Translations under genes and position numbers: made by a program
Notes under the pieces: generated by a model
Seen by the model: the letters and a program-made list of their open reading frames with translations, nothing else
Told to the model about the DNA's origin: nothing
The model's database searches: none
Assembly (NCBI GenBank): GCA_964400735.1
Contig: CAYNVQ010000007.1
Span: 62,001-126,000 of the forward strand
DNA: 64,000 nucleotides
Direction of reading: 5' to 3'
Origin: CAYNVQ01 sp964400735
GTDB taxonomy: Bacteria > Acidobacteriota > Aminicenantia > Aminicenantales > Aminicenantaceae
Shown: in pieces, positions 24,789 to 33,253 of the stretch
How positions within the stretch are numbered: position 1 is the first letter of the stretch
Layout of the letters: every line of letters starts with the position of its first letter

Positions 24789-25852
24789 TTTTTCAGTTCC
24801 CGGATCATGCTCAACAAAAATTTACCGTGGTCGATCTTTTTGAATCTCTCCAGCCTCCGTCTCTGTCCTCTTAGAATCTCTTCCTTCAGTCCTTGGTTAT
24901 TGACCACTTCTGCCACCAGCTCGGCCACATAATCCACCTTTTTTCCCCGGATCAAAACCCCTGCTCCCTCCATCGTGTAGGGGACGGCCGTACAGTCATA
25001 GGCAACGATGGGGAGGTCGAAAACCATGCTCTCGATAAACGGAAGCCCGAATCCCTCATGCTCGCTCAGGGAGAGAAAAACATCCGCCGCCCGGTAAAGA
25101 GAAAACATCTCTTCCTCCGGCACATGTCCTGTAAAACAGATCTCTTCCGGTTTGAGGTAGAATTCATCGGCCAGGTTCACCAGGCTTTCATAATAATTGG
25201 GAAGAGAGGACGTCTTCCCCACGACGATCAGCCGCACCAGGGGAGATATGTATTTTTTATAATAAAAAACGACCCGGATAAGGTCATCGATTTTTTTGTT
25301 GGGAACGATCCGCCCGACAAAAAGAATATTGACGCGGTCGTCCCGGAAAAAATCATACAGAAAACGGCTCATCGGCTTTTTGTACCTTTCGAAATCCACG
25401 AAGAGGGGAAAAACATCTGTCTTCTGAAATCCTGTCTGGACGAGTTCCTGGCGGTTGAATTCCGAATCGGCCAGCGCCAGGTCTACCTTCGAGATTAGAG
25501 AGAGGAGGTCTTCCCGTCCCAGCCTGGAAATACGCGCCATCTCCGGGCTGTAATCCTCGAAAAATTCGGGCGGAGTGAGGTTGTGATACAGAATGACTTT
25601 CCGGCAAGGCAATTCGGCAAAGGCCTTGCTCAAAGGAGAAGCCAGGGCAAAGTGAAGAATGGTGATATCGGAAGGACCAGATTCGGGAAATGCGGAAAAA
25701 AGCCGCGAATCGTGTTCGAGGCCGCTGTCGCGGGTCAGGCAATAGATTTCGGACTGGAATCCCCGGGAAAGAAAAAATTTTTTCATATGGAAGGCTGTAT
25801 CCCCGATGGCATCCCCACGGTGGAAGGCCGGAACCAGTTGATCGATTCTCAT
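24785..25852 (-). CDS. GT4-type glycosyltransferase (type B, copy 1)
   Basis: GT-B fold glycosyltransferase, 355 aa, with VNILFVGRIVPNKKIDDLI in the donor domain and the E-x7-E motif at HEGFGLPFIESMVFDLPIV. The N-terminal phrase QLVPAFHRGDAIGDTAFHMKK is shared in pattern with the next gene (QFATSLTYGDAISDEALEIQ), marking the two as paralogues of a different subgroup from the flanking type A enzymes. A YHNLTPPEFF segment is also common to both. ATGA overlaps on both sides show one transcript. Confidence 0.87.
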   Translation of the reverse strand: MRIDQLVPAFHRGDAIGDTAFHMKKFFLSRGFQSEIYCLTRDSGLEHDSRLFSAFPESGPSDITILHFALASPLSKAFAELPCRKVILYHNLTPPEFFEDYSPEMARISRLGREDLLSLISKVDLALADSEFNRQELVQTGFQKTDVFPLFVDFERYKKPMSRFLYDFFRDDRVNILFVGRIVPNKKIDDLIRVVFYYKKYISPLVRLIVVGKTSSLPNYYESLVNLADEFYLKPEEICFTGHVPEEEMFSLYRAADVFLSLSEHEGFGLPFIESMVFDLPIVAYDCTAVPYTMEGAGVLIRGKKVDYVAELVAEVVNNQGLKEEILRGQRRRLERFKKIDHGKFLLSMIRELKK

Positions 25853-26919
25853 TTTTTCGACAACCTTTTTATATGATCGATAAGGATACGGCTCACGTTC
25901 TCACCGCCGTATTTGCTCAGGGCTGTTTTCTGGGAAGAGACGATTTTCTTTTTGAACGATTCATCCTTGTTCAAACCATCCAGCAGGGCGGCGATTCTGG
26001 CGAAATCCTTTTCCCTAACCAGGATTCCGCCTCCGTTCAGGGTTTCCTCGACAGCTCCTGCCGCATAGGCTACGACAGGAAGCTCCAGATAGAAAGACTC
26101 CACAAGGGGGACGCCGAAACCCTCATGCTCGCTCATGCTCACATAGACATCAGCCAGCCGAAAAAAGGCCAGAAGCTCGGCAAAGTCCACCCTTCCTGTG
26201 AAATGGACATCAGAGAGTTCGAGCTTGCCGACGAGCTCCTGAAGAGCGGCAAGATAGCGTTCCATGCCCCTGTAATCCCCAACCAGAAGGAGCTGGGAGC
26301 GGGGGTTGTAATACTTTTTATAGAAATAAAAGACTTTGATCACATCCTCGAACTTTTTGTTGGGAATGACACGCCCCACGAACAGGATGGTGAATTTTCC
26401 AGAGTCGAACATCCGCTGAACGACCGGGTCGCCTTTTCCCTCGAATTTCGAAAAATCCACGAGGAGCGGAAGCACACCTGTTTTCGAATAACCCAGAGAT
26501 TCCAGTTCCCGGCGGTTAAATTCCGAATCGCCGAGAGCCAGGTCCACCTTATCGACAAAAAGCTTGATTTCCAGCCGGCCTTTATAGCACTCGCGGCTGA
26601 GGATACGATGGTAGTCAAGAAAGAACTCGTAGGGAGTGATGTTGTGATAGATCATGACCCTTTTATCCGGAATGCGGAAAAACATCTTGGACACCGGTGA
26701 ACCGATCGAGAAATGGAAAATGACGACATTGGAGGAAGAGCTGAATTTAGAGTACTCCCTGAAGTCACGGACATATTTCGCCATACGCGGTTCGTAGAAG
26801 CGGGTGAATATCTCCGATTTAAATCCCTGCTTCCTGAGTGCTCTTTGAATCTCCAGGGCCTCATCGGAAATGGCATCCCCATAGGTCAAGGAAGTGGCGA
26901 ATTGATGGACCTCCATCAC
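25849..26919 (-). CDS. GT4-type glycosyltransferase (type B, copy 2)
   Basis: GT-B fold glycosyltransferase, 356 aa, paralogous to the downstream neighbour: shared GDAISDEALEIQ pattern, IYHNITPYEFFLDYH, KVDLALGDSEFNRRELESLGY, FTILFVGRVIPNKKFEDVI, and an E-x7-E motif in HEGFGVPLVESFYLELPVV. Overlaps by 4 bases with the genes on both sides. Specificity unknown. The close resemblance suggests duplication followed by change in acceptor specificity for successive sugars of one glycan. Confidence 0.87.
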   Translation of the reverse strand: MMEVHQFATSLTYGDAISDEALEIQRALRKQGFKSEIFTRFYEPRMAKYVRDFREYSKFSSSSNVVIFHFSIGSPVSKMFFRIPDKRVMIYHNITPYEFFLDYHRILSRECYKGRLEIKLFVDKVDLALGDSEFNRRELESLGYSKTGVLPLLVDFSKFEGKGDPVVQRMFDSGKFTILFVGRVIPNKKFEDVIKVFYFYKKYYNPRSQLLLVGDYRGMERYLAALQELVGKLELSDVHFTGRVDFAELLAFFRLADVYVSMSEHEGFGVPLVESFYLELPVVAYAAGAVEETLNGGGILVREKDFARIAALLDGLNKDESFKKKIVSSQKTALSKYGGENVSRILIDHIKRLSKK

Positions 26920-28091
26920 GGCTCCTTTTCCAGTCGGTCCAAAATGGTAAGGTACTTCTTCTCTATGACATTCCAGGTGTAATGCCGGCGGAAATACTCT
27001 TCTCCGTTTTTCCCCATTGCGCCTCTCAGCTGTTGAGACCGGAGCAGAAGTTTCAGGGTTTCACGGAACTCGGGATAGGTCTCGTAGAAAAGCCCAGCCC
27101 GGCTCCGCAAACACTGGCCCCTTAAAACCTCACACCTGGCATTGGCCAATACGGGTTTTCCCATTGCCCACGCTTCGAGCGTTACCATGGAGAGGCTTTC
27201 GAACAAAGAAGGCATCATCAGTACGGAAGCCCCGTCCAGCGCTGAAAATTTGTCTTCTTCGGACAGGAATCCAAGATACACGATGTCTGGATGGGCCGGA
27301 ATATTCAGCTGGCTGCTGCCCACGAGCACCAGCTTCGTTTCGGTAGGCACTTCCTCTTTGAACCGTATGAAATAGGCAAAAAGCTGGTCACACCCCTTGT
27401 TCTGATCTATGCGTCCTATATAGATAACGTAGTCTTCGCCGATGCCGAATTTCTGCCTGAATTCCTGGGAAGAAAATTTTTGGGGGACCTCGGTCCCCAC
27501 TCCCACCACCTTGCCCGGAACATCTTCGTTGCGCGAGATGGTATGGATCATGTTTTTCTCTTCGATAGAATTGTAGATGATTGCCCTCGGTTTTCTGAAT
27601 AGCTCCTTGAAGAGATGGAGATGGACGATCGCATCGCGCTCGGCCGTCGGGACCAGGATGCTCTGGCGGGGAAGCGCATGTATCCCCCAGTAAGAATGAT
27701 AATAACGGTAACTGAAGAAAATGAAATAGTCGTAATCATCCTTATGGCCGCGAAGATAATCGATCAAAGCCGGTGCCAGAGGCCCTTCCTCCTCCATCCA
27801 CTTCAGCTCGTCCTCCATGGTGTGTTCGTTCTCCAGGACGTGGTTCTGGATACGGCCAAACCTCTCGGGATTCCTGGGCCGGATGACGGGAAAACGCCTC
27901 ACCGGAATCCCGTTGATCGTCTCCTCTCCCTCGGGATAGTGGTTATTCCAGGTGATATAATCAAAGGCACAGGTGGTGAGGACTTCGACTTCGCTGTATT
28001 TTTTCATGCGCTCGGCCACCCAACGGCAGTGCAGCTCCGCCCCCCCATTGATTTCCAACCCGTACCTTTGGACGACAAACGCGACCTTCAT
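26916..28091 (-). CDS. GT4-type glycosyltransferase (type A, copy 2)
   Basis: GT-B glycosyltransferase, 391 aa, first of the four-gene set. It opens FVVQRYGLEINGGAELHCRWVAERM and has YVIYIGRIDQNKGCDQLF in the donor domain and an E-x7-E motif in LFESLSMVTLEAWAMGKPV. Paralogue of the gene at 23610-24788. No flippase, polymerase or nucleotide-sugar enzymes accompany the set, so the lipid carrier and glycan cannot be named. Confidence 0.88.
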   Translation of the reverse strand: MKVAFVVQRYGLEINGGAELHCRWVAERMKKYSEVEVLTTCAFDYITWNNHYPEGEETINGIPVRRFPVIRPRNPERFGRIQNHVLENEHTMEDELKWMEEEGPLAPALIDYLRGHKDDYDYFIFFSYRYYHSYWGIHALPRQSILVPTAERDAIVHLHLFKELFRKPRAIIYNSIEEKNMIHTISRNEDVPGKVVGVGTEVPQKFSSQEFRQKFGIGEDYVIYIGRIDQNKGCDQLFAYFIRFKEEVPTETKLVLVGSSQLNIPAHPDIVYLGFLSEEDKFSALDGASVLMMPSLFESLSMVTLEAWAMGKPVLANARCEVLRGQCLRSRAGLFYETYPEFRETLKLLLRSQQLRGAMGKNGEEYFRRHYTWNVIEKKYLTILDRLEKEP

Positions 28092-28104
28092 GAATCTTTA
28101 ATCT

Positions 28105-28311
28105 TCAGTCATCGAATCCGAGAGGTTCGAAGATGCTTTGAACATCCTGAATATCGGGAAGAGGGCGCAGTATCATGTGTTCGATTTCGCGTAATTCCCT
28201 CTCCGTGAATATGCCGTCTTTGATCTTTTGCTGGATTCGTCTTTCTATATCCTTTAAAATTTTTTTCTGTTTTTCCTTATCCAAGCACTTGATTTCCAAA
28301 AAATTATCCAT
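28105..28311 (-). CDS. Small conserved-looking hypothetical protein before the glycosyltransferases
   Basis: 68 aa from the ATG at 28311 (AGAGG 8 bases upstream; a GTG at 28320 is an alternative). The sequence is highly charged and helical (KEKQKKILKDIERRIQQKIKDGIFTERELREIEHM) with a short acidic tail ending GFDD; no membrane segment or cysteine pair. It lies 13 bases upstream of the first glycosyltransferase on the same strand, so it is probably co-transcribed. I do not recognise a family; a small coiled-coil adaptor is possible. Confidence 0.6.
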   Translation of the reverse strand: MDNFLEIKCLDKEKQKKILKDIERRIQQKIKDGIFTERELREIEHMILRPLPDIQDVQSIFEPLGFDD

Positions 28312-28528
28312 CTGGCTCACCTCTTGTGCCTTCCTTTTGCAGACATTTTAAAAAAATTAACCAGAGGGGTCAAACGTTCGTGATCTCCCTCGACGAGGAT
28401 GGAAATCTATCATAGCCTCGGGTGGCTGCGATGGAGAATTCGGTCGGGTCAAAAACTTTGCCGAAAAGCATGCGGGAGGAAAATTTAGCTTTTTTGGTGG
28501 AAGAAGGATTTTTGCTGTCACGGTATTC

Positions 28529-30481
28529 CTATCGGATGTATCCCAAGGCTTTCAACTGTTTCCTGAGTTCCTCATCGATCTCGAATTTTTTGGTCTTTCT
28601 TTTCTTTGCCTCCAGGTAAATCTGGTTGATTCTCCCGATGATCAAGTTGGCCAAATCAGCCCTTTGGTTGGCGATATTGCTCTGTTCTTTCGGATCCTGG
28701 CCTAGATCATAGATTTCCACAGGATTCAATGATGGGGGCGGGAAGAGGAAAAAATTGAGGTCTTCCTGAGTGAATTTCTGGTTGAGGATCAGCTTTTCTT
28801 TTTCCCTGTTCATGGTGATCTTCTGCGGGATATGGGAATTGAGAACATTGGAAGCGATGTCGGCCAGAAATTCCCTGTCTTTTTTTTCTTTTCCCTCGAT
28901 CAAAGGGAAAAGGCTGCGGCCGTCGATAGCCAAACCCGAAGGATCTACACCCATCTCCTCCAAAATGGTCGGAAACACATCGACCAGGGAAACGATCTGG
29001 GGAATTCTTTGGCCACTGTAAAGGGATCCGGGGAATTTGATGATCAGGGGGACCTTTAATGACTCATCATAGAGGCTGTGACCGTGTCCCCAGCCTTCGT
29101 GGTCATAAAATTCTTCGCCATGGTCACTGGCAAAAACGATCATGGTCTGCTCATAGATTCCGATTTTCCTCAGCCGTTCCATTAACGGACCGACAAGTTT
29201 TTCGTCGGTATACCGGATTTCTCCGTCATAAAGCCCTATAACATTTTGGCGTTCATCGTCGGCAAGCGCAGAAAAAATCCCGGGTTTTCCCCCCAGATGG
29301 CTGGTCAAGTCCAAATGGCGCCACGGGGCTCCTTTTTCCACAAACATCGTTTTGAAGGGATAGGGACAGGCATAGGGATCATGGGGCTGGTAGGTGTGAA
29401 GAAACAGAAAGAAGCTCTTGTCCTTATGGCTCTCCAGCCATTCCGAAACCAGGCGGAACAAATGTTCGGCCGAATCTTGACGGAATACGCTGCCGGCATC
29501 GTCGCTGTAGGAATCGAAGCCTTTCGATAAACCATAGATCGAGCTGACGAATCCGCCTCCGGTAAATGCAGAACAATAAAAATCCTGCTGCCTCAAAATA
29601 TCGGCAAGGGTAGCCAGAGATGGGTCCAGGGATTCGTCCTCATAGTAGACTTGGTGATGAACACCATAGAGAGAGGTCAAGAGTGAAACATGGGAGGGGA
29701 GGGTCCATGGCGAGGAGGCATAGGTGTTGAGAAAAGTGACCCCATCAGACGCCAAAAGGTCAATCTGCGGGCTGGTCTCTCTGGGGTAACCGTAGCCGCT
29801 CAGATGGTCGGCCCGAAGCGTATCTATGGAGATGAGGATGACACGGCGGGCTTTTTCTTGGGGAAGATAAAGAACAGGATCAAACCAAAAGGATAAGTTA
29901 TCCTCATCCCCTTGGGTGATGAAGGTTATATCCACCGGCTCTTTTGTGTCCGCCAGCTCAAGCCTGTGCCAATAAAAGGAAGGAGACGCTTTGTCACGAG
30001 GAGGAGAAAGATATTTTTGGAAAACGGTCTTTTTCTTCCCTTCCTGCTTGAGAGATACGGTAAAATTGACACCCTTTTTCTCCACATCGGAAACGGCTCG
30101 TTTTTCCGCGGACTCCTCTCCGGAGATAATACCGATCCCGAACTCTAACCGCCCTTTCCCCCGATTCTCCATTTCGAAGCTGAGCCGTGTCTCGGGGGGG
30201 GAAAAAAGAACGTTCCGGTCTGTGCCTCCCAGCCTGAGCTTTCTCTTGATCCCCCATGGATTCTCCCCTGAACCCGCGTCCTTCAACGGCCGGGATGCGG
30301 AAGGGAAAATTGGAGATTCTTCCCGGGCTTTCGTCAAGGGGCTGAGCAGAATATTCTTTTGCTTCAGATGGTCGATGAACCGGTAGAGTCCAGGCTCCTG
30401 CACCGGCTGTTTTGAACAGGTGAAAAGAGAGAGAGATAGAAGAGCCCCAGCGCATATCCACTTGCATCTCATCCGGAACAT
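28529..30481 (-). CDS. Sulfatase-fold (alkaline phosphatase superfamily) lipoprotein with Thr nucleophile
   Basis: Predicted exported hydrolase or transferase, 650 aa. The N-terminus is a signal peptide ending LSLFTC (C22), a possible lipobox. An unassigned region of about 190 residues precedes the sulfatase domain, which begins VILISIDTLRADH (metal Asp220) and contains the later metal motif ASDHGEEFYDHEGWGHG. At the nucleophile the sequence is T260-L-P-S-H rather than C/S-x-P-S-R, so formylglycine maturation is impossible; Thr nucleophiles occur in phosphoglycerol and phosphoethanolamine transferases and phosphodiesterases of the superfamily. The C-terminus ends in the ELRKQLKALGYIR tail typical of this exported group. 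Located beside the glycan gene set, so modification of a surface glycan is possible. Confidence 0.82.
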   Translation of the reverse strand: MFRMRCKWICAGALLSLSLFTCSKQPVQEPGLYRFIDHLKQKNILLSPLTKAREESPIFPSASRPLKDAGSGENPWGIKRKLRLGGTDRNVLFSPPETRLSFEMENRGKGRLEFGIGIISGEESAEKRAVSDVEKKGVNFTVSLKQEGKKKTVFQKYLSPPRDKASPSFYWHRLELADTKEPVDITFITQGDEDNLSFWFDPVLYLPQEKARRVILISIDTLRADHLSGYGYPRETSPQIDLLASDGVTFLNTYASSPWTLPSHVSLLTSLYGVHHQVYYEDESLDPSLATLADILRQQDFYCSAFTGGGFVSSIYGLSKGFDSYSDDAGSVFRQDSAEHLFRLVSEWLESHKDKSFFLFLHTYQPHDPYACPYPFKTMFVEKGAPWRHLDLTSHLGGKPGIFSALADDERQNVIGLYDGEIRYTDEKLVGPLMERLRKIGIYEQTMIVFASDHGEEFYDHEGWGHGHSLYDESLKVPLIIKFPGSLYSGQRIPQIVSLVDVFPTILEEMGVDPSGLAIDGRSLFPLIEGKEKKDREFLADIASNVLNSHIPQKITMNREKEKLILNQKFTQEDLNFFLFPPPSLNPVEIYDLGQDPKEQSNIANQRADLANLIIGRINQIYLEAKKRKTKKFEIDEELRKQLKALGYIR

Positions 30482-30753
30482 TACGAGGTCATTCTATAGG
30501 AATTAGGCTCGTGGTTCAACCGCTCCGGAAGCATCTTCATTTCTATTGCATAAAAACGATCAAGCAATCTAATTCGTAAGCCCGTGTGTTTCTCCCAGCT
30601 AGGAAAATCCATTTATTTCTCGGTTCTCTCTCCCCTTCGAAGGCCCAGATCCATTCACCTTAAGTGGCATCCTAATCGGTTTACCTGACTTTCACAAATG
30701 AATCGTCACAGGAATGAGGATGATGACAACCTCGCGCAAGCATCTCCATTTTT
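30482..30753. other. Intergenic region without recognisable gene
   Basis: Divergent gap between the sulfatase-fold gene and the LOG-like gene (gap as a whole 30482-30857). Apart from the promoter at 30754-30781 nothing gene-like was found: short frames lack start sites and family features, and no tRNA shape was seen. Confidence 0.5.
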
Positions 30754-30781
30754 TTGCTTTAAAGGAAAGAATTGATATACT
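30754..30781 (+). promoter_or_regulatory. Candidate sigma-70 promoter for LOG-like gene
   Basis: TTGCTT (30754-30759), 16-bp spacer, TATACT (30776-30781), about 75 bases upstream of the chosen start. Four and five of six consensus bases are matched. Confidence 0.45.
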
Positions 30782-30857
30782 ATTCCATCTGCGAAAGAAA
30801 AAAGAGAAAAATATCCTCTCCTGAACGTTTAACCTAATGCAGAAAGGAAAAGATGAG

Positions 30858-31331
30858 ATGGAAAAACGAAGGAAGATTCGAATAGGTATAATCGGAGGAG
30901 CTTCACCGGAACCCGAGTTCCTCCGGATCGCTCTTGAACTGGGACAGTTGATAGCCCAAAGGGGGGCTGTACTGGTCTGTGGAGGACTCGGCGGCATTAT
31001 GGAGGCGGCTGCCCGAGGGGCAAAACAAAAGGGAGGATTGACCATAGGAATTCTCCCCGGAACCTCCCTAGGAGATGCCAATCTCCATATAGATATTCCG
31101 ATCGCCACAGGTTTGGGTTACAGCCGGAACTCTCTGGTGGCCATGAACGCCGATGTCCTGATTGCCGTAAATGGTCGATTCGGCACCTTATCTGAAATCG
31201 CTTACGGAAATATCTACGGTAAAAAAGTCATCGGGATCGGAACATGGAATGTGGAAGGAATCATCAAGGCGGAAACAGCCGAACAGGCCGTTGATCTGGC
31301 TTTCAAAGGCTATTTTCCCCTTACATCGTAA
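30858..31331 (+). CDS. TIGR00725-type Rossmann protein (LOG/SLOG family)
   Basis: Nucleotide-binding Rossmann protein of about 157 aa (ATG at 30858 with an AAAGGA site about 10 bases upstream; the frame also has an ATG at 30837). It opens KIRIGIIGGASPEPEF, has VLVCGGLGGIMEAAARGA and the SLOG-type FGTLSEIAYG segment where LOG enzymes carry PGGxGTxxE. Relatives are annotated as TIGR00725 family or SLOG cluster 4; LOG proteins release cytokinin-like bases from nucleotides, while SLOG proteins may sense nucleotides. True substrate not known. Single-gene unit with its own candidate promoter. Confidence 0.82.
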   Translation: MEKRRKIRIGIIGGASPEPEFLRIALELGQLIAQRGAVLVCGGLGGIMEAAARGAKQKGGLTIGILPGTSLGDANLHIDIPIATGLGYSRNSLVAMNADVLIAVNGRFGTLSEIAYGNIYGKKVIGIGTWNVEGIIKAETAEQAVDLAFKGYFPLTS

Positions 31332-31380
31332 CGAAAAATACTCATCGTGCCTCCCTCTATCCAACCGGTTCCCAAAAACC

Positions 31381-32121
31381 TTAAAAAATAAATGATAATC
31401 CTATTCTGGTGGTTAAAAGGTCTGTCCTGGACAAGTGGATGTCATAAATCAGTCGACCGCCATCCTCAGTAATCCCCCCTTCGCTCAAATACTCCGCCTT
31501 CCCTCCTAATAAATAGCGGGCTCCGAAATCGATGCAAAGTCCGAAGTTCCCCTTGTCCGAATTTCTCTTAGTTTCTAATATTCTGATCAGCACTCCTCCT
31601 CCAGCTCCTGTGCTCCATGTAAAATCTTTTTGGTTCACCGAACTAGCGATCGCCTGATTACCCCATCCTTGATCAAAGACCCCGGTTTCGGTCCAAAGGT
31701 AAGTGAATCCCAGCAATCCCTCGGCATAAGGCCGAAGCTTTCCCTTCGAAGACTGGATCCGCAACACCAAGTGGCCCATCAAACTGTAGTTCCTCGTGGT
31801 CACGTCAACTTCCACTTCAGGAATACGGGGGCTGAAGAATTCTCCTCTTGTTTGGCTTCCTAATACCAGAACGGAAAAAGACAGCCCTACTGAGAAAGGA
31901 GAATTTTTGAATTTATAGGCAAAATAACCAGACCCACCCACTCCTGAGCGATCTATATTCTCCTTAAATACTCCCTGGGGGAATCCGAGGTTGAAATCTA
32001 CGCTGGCCTGGAATTTGTCTCCAGAATACCCCAGCGTGCCGATTATTAAAACGGACAGGACTAATGATCCCAGGCATTTAAAGTCCATCCACATTTTATT
32101 CCTTTTGCTTTTTTCGTTCAT
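31381..32121 (-). CDS. Predicted outer-membrane beta-barrel protein
   Basis: 246 aa, start at ATG 32121 behind GGGAGGATTGA. An N-terminal signal peptide (SLVLSVLIIGTLGYSG) is followed by alternating hydrophobic-polar strands such as SPFSVGLSFSVLVLGS, NYSLMGHLVLRI, GKLRPYAEGLLGFTYL and GLCIDFGARYLLGG, and the chain ends in phenylalanine (IGLSFIF), the usual outer-membrane barrel signal. The size fits an eight-strand barrel like OmpA/OmpW-type small porins. No named family recognised. Its leader carries stacked inverted repeats. Confidence 0.72.
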   Translation of the reverse strand: MNEKSKRNKMWMDFKCLGSLVLSVLIIGTLGYSGDKFQASVDFNLGFPQGVFKENIDRSGVGGSGYFAYKFKNSPFSVGLSFSVLVLGSQTRGEFFSPRIPEVEVDVTTRNYSLMGHLVLRIQSSKGKLRPYAEGLLGFTYLWTETGVFDQGWGNQAIASSVNQKDFTWSTGAGGGVLIRILETKRNSDKGNFGLCIDFGARYLLGGKAEYLSEGGITEDGGRLIYDIHLSRTDLLTTRIGLSFIF

Positions 32122-32138
32122 TCAATCCTCCCATTCAT

Positions 32139-32158
32139 GCCCTAAAAGAAATTAGGGC
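32139..32158 (-). promoter_or_regulatory. 5' leader hairpin of the barrel gene
   Basis: GCCCTAA, 6-base loop, TTAGGGC: a perfect 7-bp stem lying 17 bases upstream of the barrel start codon and just before its Shine-Dalgarno site. It lacks a U-tract in the direction of transcription, so an RNA-stability or translational element is more likely than a terminator. Two further palindromes follow upstream at 32167-32180 and 32202-32214. Confidence 0.4.
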
Positions 32159-32318
32159 GAACAATCAGAGCTGTAGCTCTTCACCTCTCGCTCAAATGCA
32201 GATGCAATTTGCATGCCAAAGCCTATAGGGTTGACGGCCACAAGGAAAGATCCGCAAATGTCCTTCCTTGGGGTCAACTGTCATGTTCAGGGTAAGGACT
32301 GTAATTAAAAATTGGAGG

Positions 32319-32465
32319 TGTCCCAAAGTGACGGGAAATTAAATGTAAATAAAGGTGCAGGGAAATGTCGAAGCGGCATTGAAGGTATGGCGTTAAAAAT
32401 CTGAGCCAAAGCGAAGACATTTCTCTGCACCCTAGAACTATCCGTCATTTTCCTCACTTGGGACA
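32319..32465. repeat. Nested inverted-repeat element, family R1, copy 1
   Basis: Outer arms TGTCCCAAAGTGA (32319-32331) and TCACTTGGGACA (32454-32465); inner arms GGTGCAGGGAAATGTC (32354-32369) and its near-perfect complement at 32416-32431 (15 of 16). An 18-base block ATGGCGTTAAAAATCTGA at 32387-32404 recurs identically at 37707-37724. It fills the gap upstream of truA. Suggests a palindromic non-autonomous element (REP or MITE type). Confidence 0.65.
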
Positions 32466-32521
32466 AAACTAAAAAATGAGTCTTGATAAGCGAAGCGAGA
32501 TTCGCGATACTATAGGGCGAA

Positions 32522-33253
32522 ATGCTCGAAAATTACAGGATCGAGATCAGCTACGACGGAGCAGATTACCATGGATGGCAGAGGCAGCCCAAGAAAAAAA
32601 CCATTCAGGGAAGCCTCGAAAAAGCCGTTTCCAAAATAGCCAAAAGAGAAATTTCCGTCATCGGTGCCGGACGGACGGATGCAGGAGTGCACGCCATGGC
32701 TCAGGTGGCGAATTTTCTAGCCGAGCTGAACCTGAATGAAAAGGACCTCCTTCAGGCGCTGAACTCCCATCTTCCCGGAGATATCCGGATCACCTCGGTT
32801 CAAAAGGTCGCCCATGATTTCCATGCCCGAAAAATGGCCGTCTCCAAGGTCTATCGATACAGGATCTTCAACGCCCAAAACATCAGTCCTTTTCTCATCC
32901 GCTATGTCCTTCACTGGCCTTCCCCCCTCGATGTGGAAAATATGAAAATCGCTTCCCGGTATTTTATCAGAGAAGCTGATTTCACTCCTTTCTCCTCCAA
33001 CAGGCTACTTCAACCAGTAAGAAAAATCTTCAGCTCCACCATTCAAAAAAAAGGGGAGGAAATCTTCTTTACGGTCGAGGCCAACGGATTTTTGAGATAC
33101 ATGGTCAGGGCTATGGTGGGCACCCTTCTGGAAATCGGCAGAGGAAGGCGGCCCCCCGAGATCATCGACCAACTCTTTCAGGGGAAAAAACGCTCTCTCT
33201 CCAGCCCCACCGCCCCTGCTCGAGGGCTTTGTTTGATCGAGGTTCGTTACTGA
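32522..33253 (+). CDS. truA: tRNA pseudouridine(38-40) synthase TruA
   Basis: Converts uridines 38-40 of the tRNA anticodon arm to pseudouridine; 243 aa, normal length. The catalytic Asp is D53 in GAGRTDAGVHA, YDGADYHGWQRQ opens the protein and the C-terminal FLRYMVRAMVGTLLEIGRG segment is typical. Monocistronic on the plus strand and convergent with rimI, overlapping its end by 7 bases. The region just upstream holds repeat copy R1-1. Confidence 0.95.
   Translation: MLENYRIEISYDGADYHGWQRQPKKKTIQGSLEKAVSKIAKREISVIGAGRTDAGVHAMAQVANFLAELNLNEKDLLQALNSHLPGDIRITSVQKVAHDFHARKMAVSKVYRYRIFNAQNISPFLIRYVLHWPSPLDVENMKIASRYFIREADFTPFSSNRLLQPVRKIFSSTIQKKGEEIFFTVEANGFLRYMVRAMVGTLLEIGRGRRPPEIIDQLFQGKKRSLSSPTAPARGLCLIEVRY

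Noticed and set aside
25690..26700. 336-codon open frame on the plus strand through two glycosyltransferase genes
   Set aside because: It is the complement of well-supported glycosyltransferases, has no domain and reads as low-complexity composition; a shadow frame.
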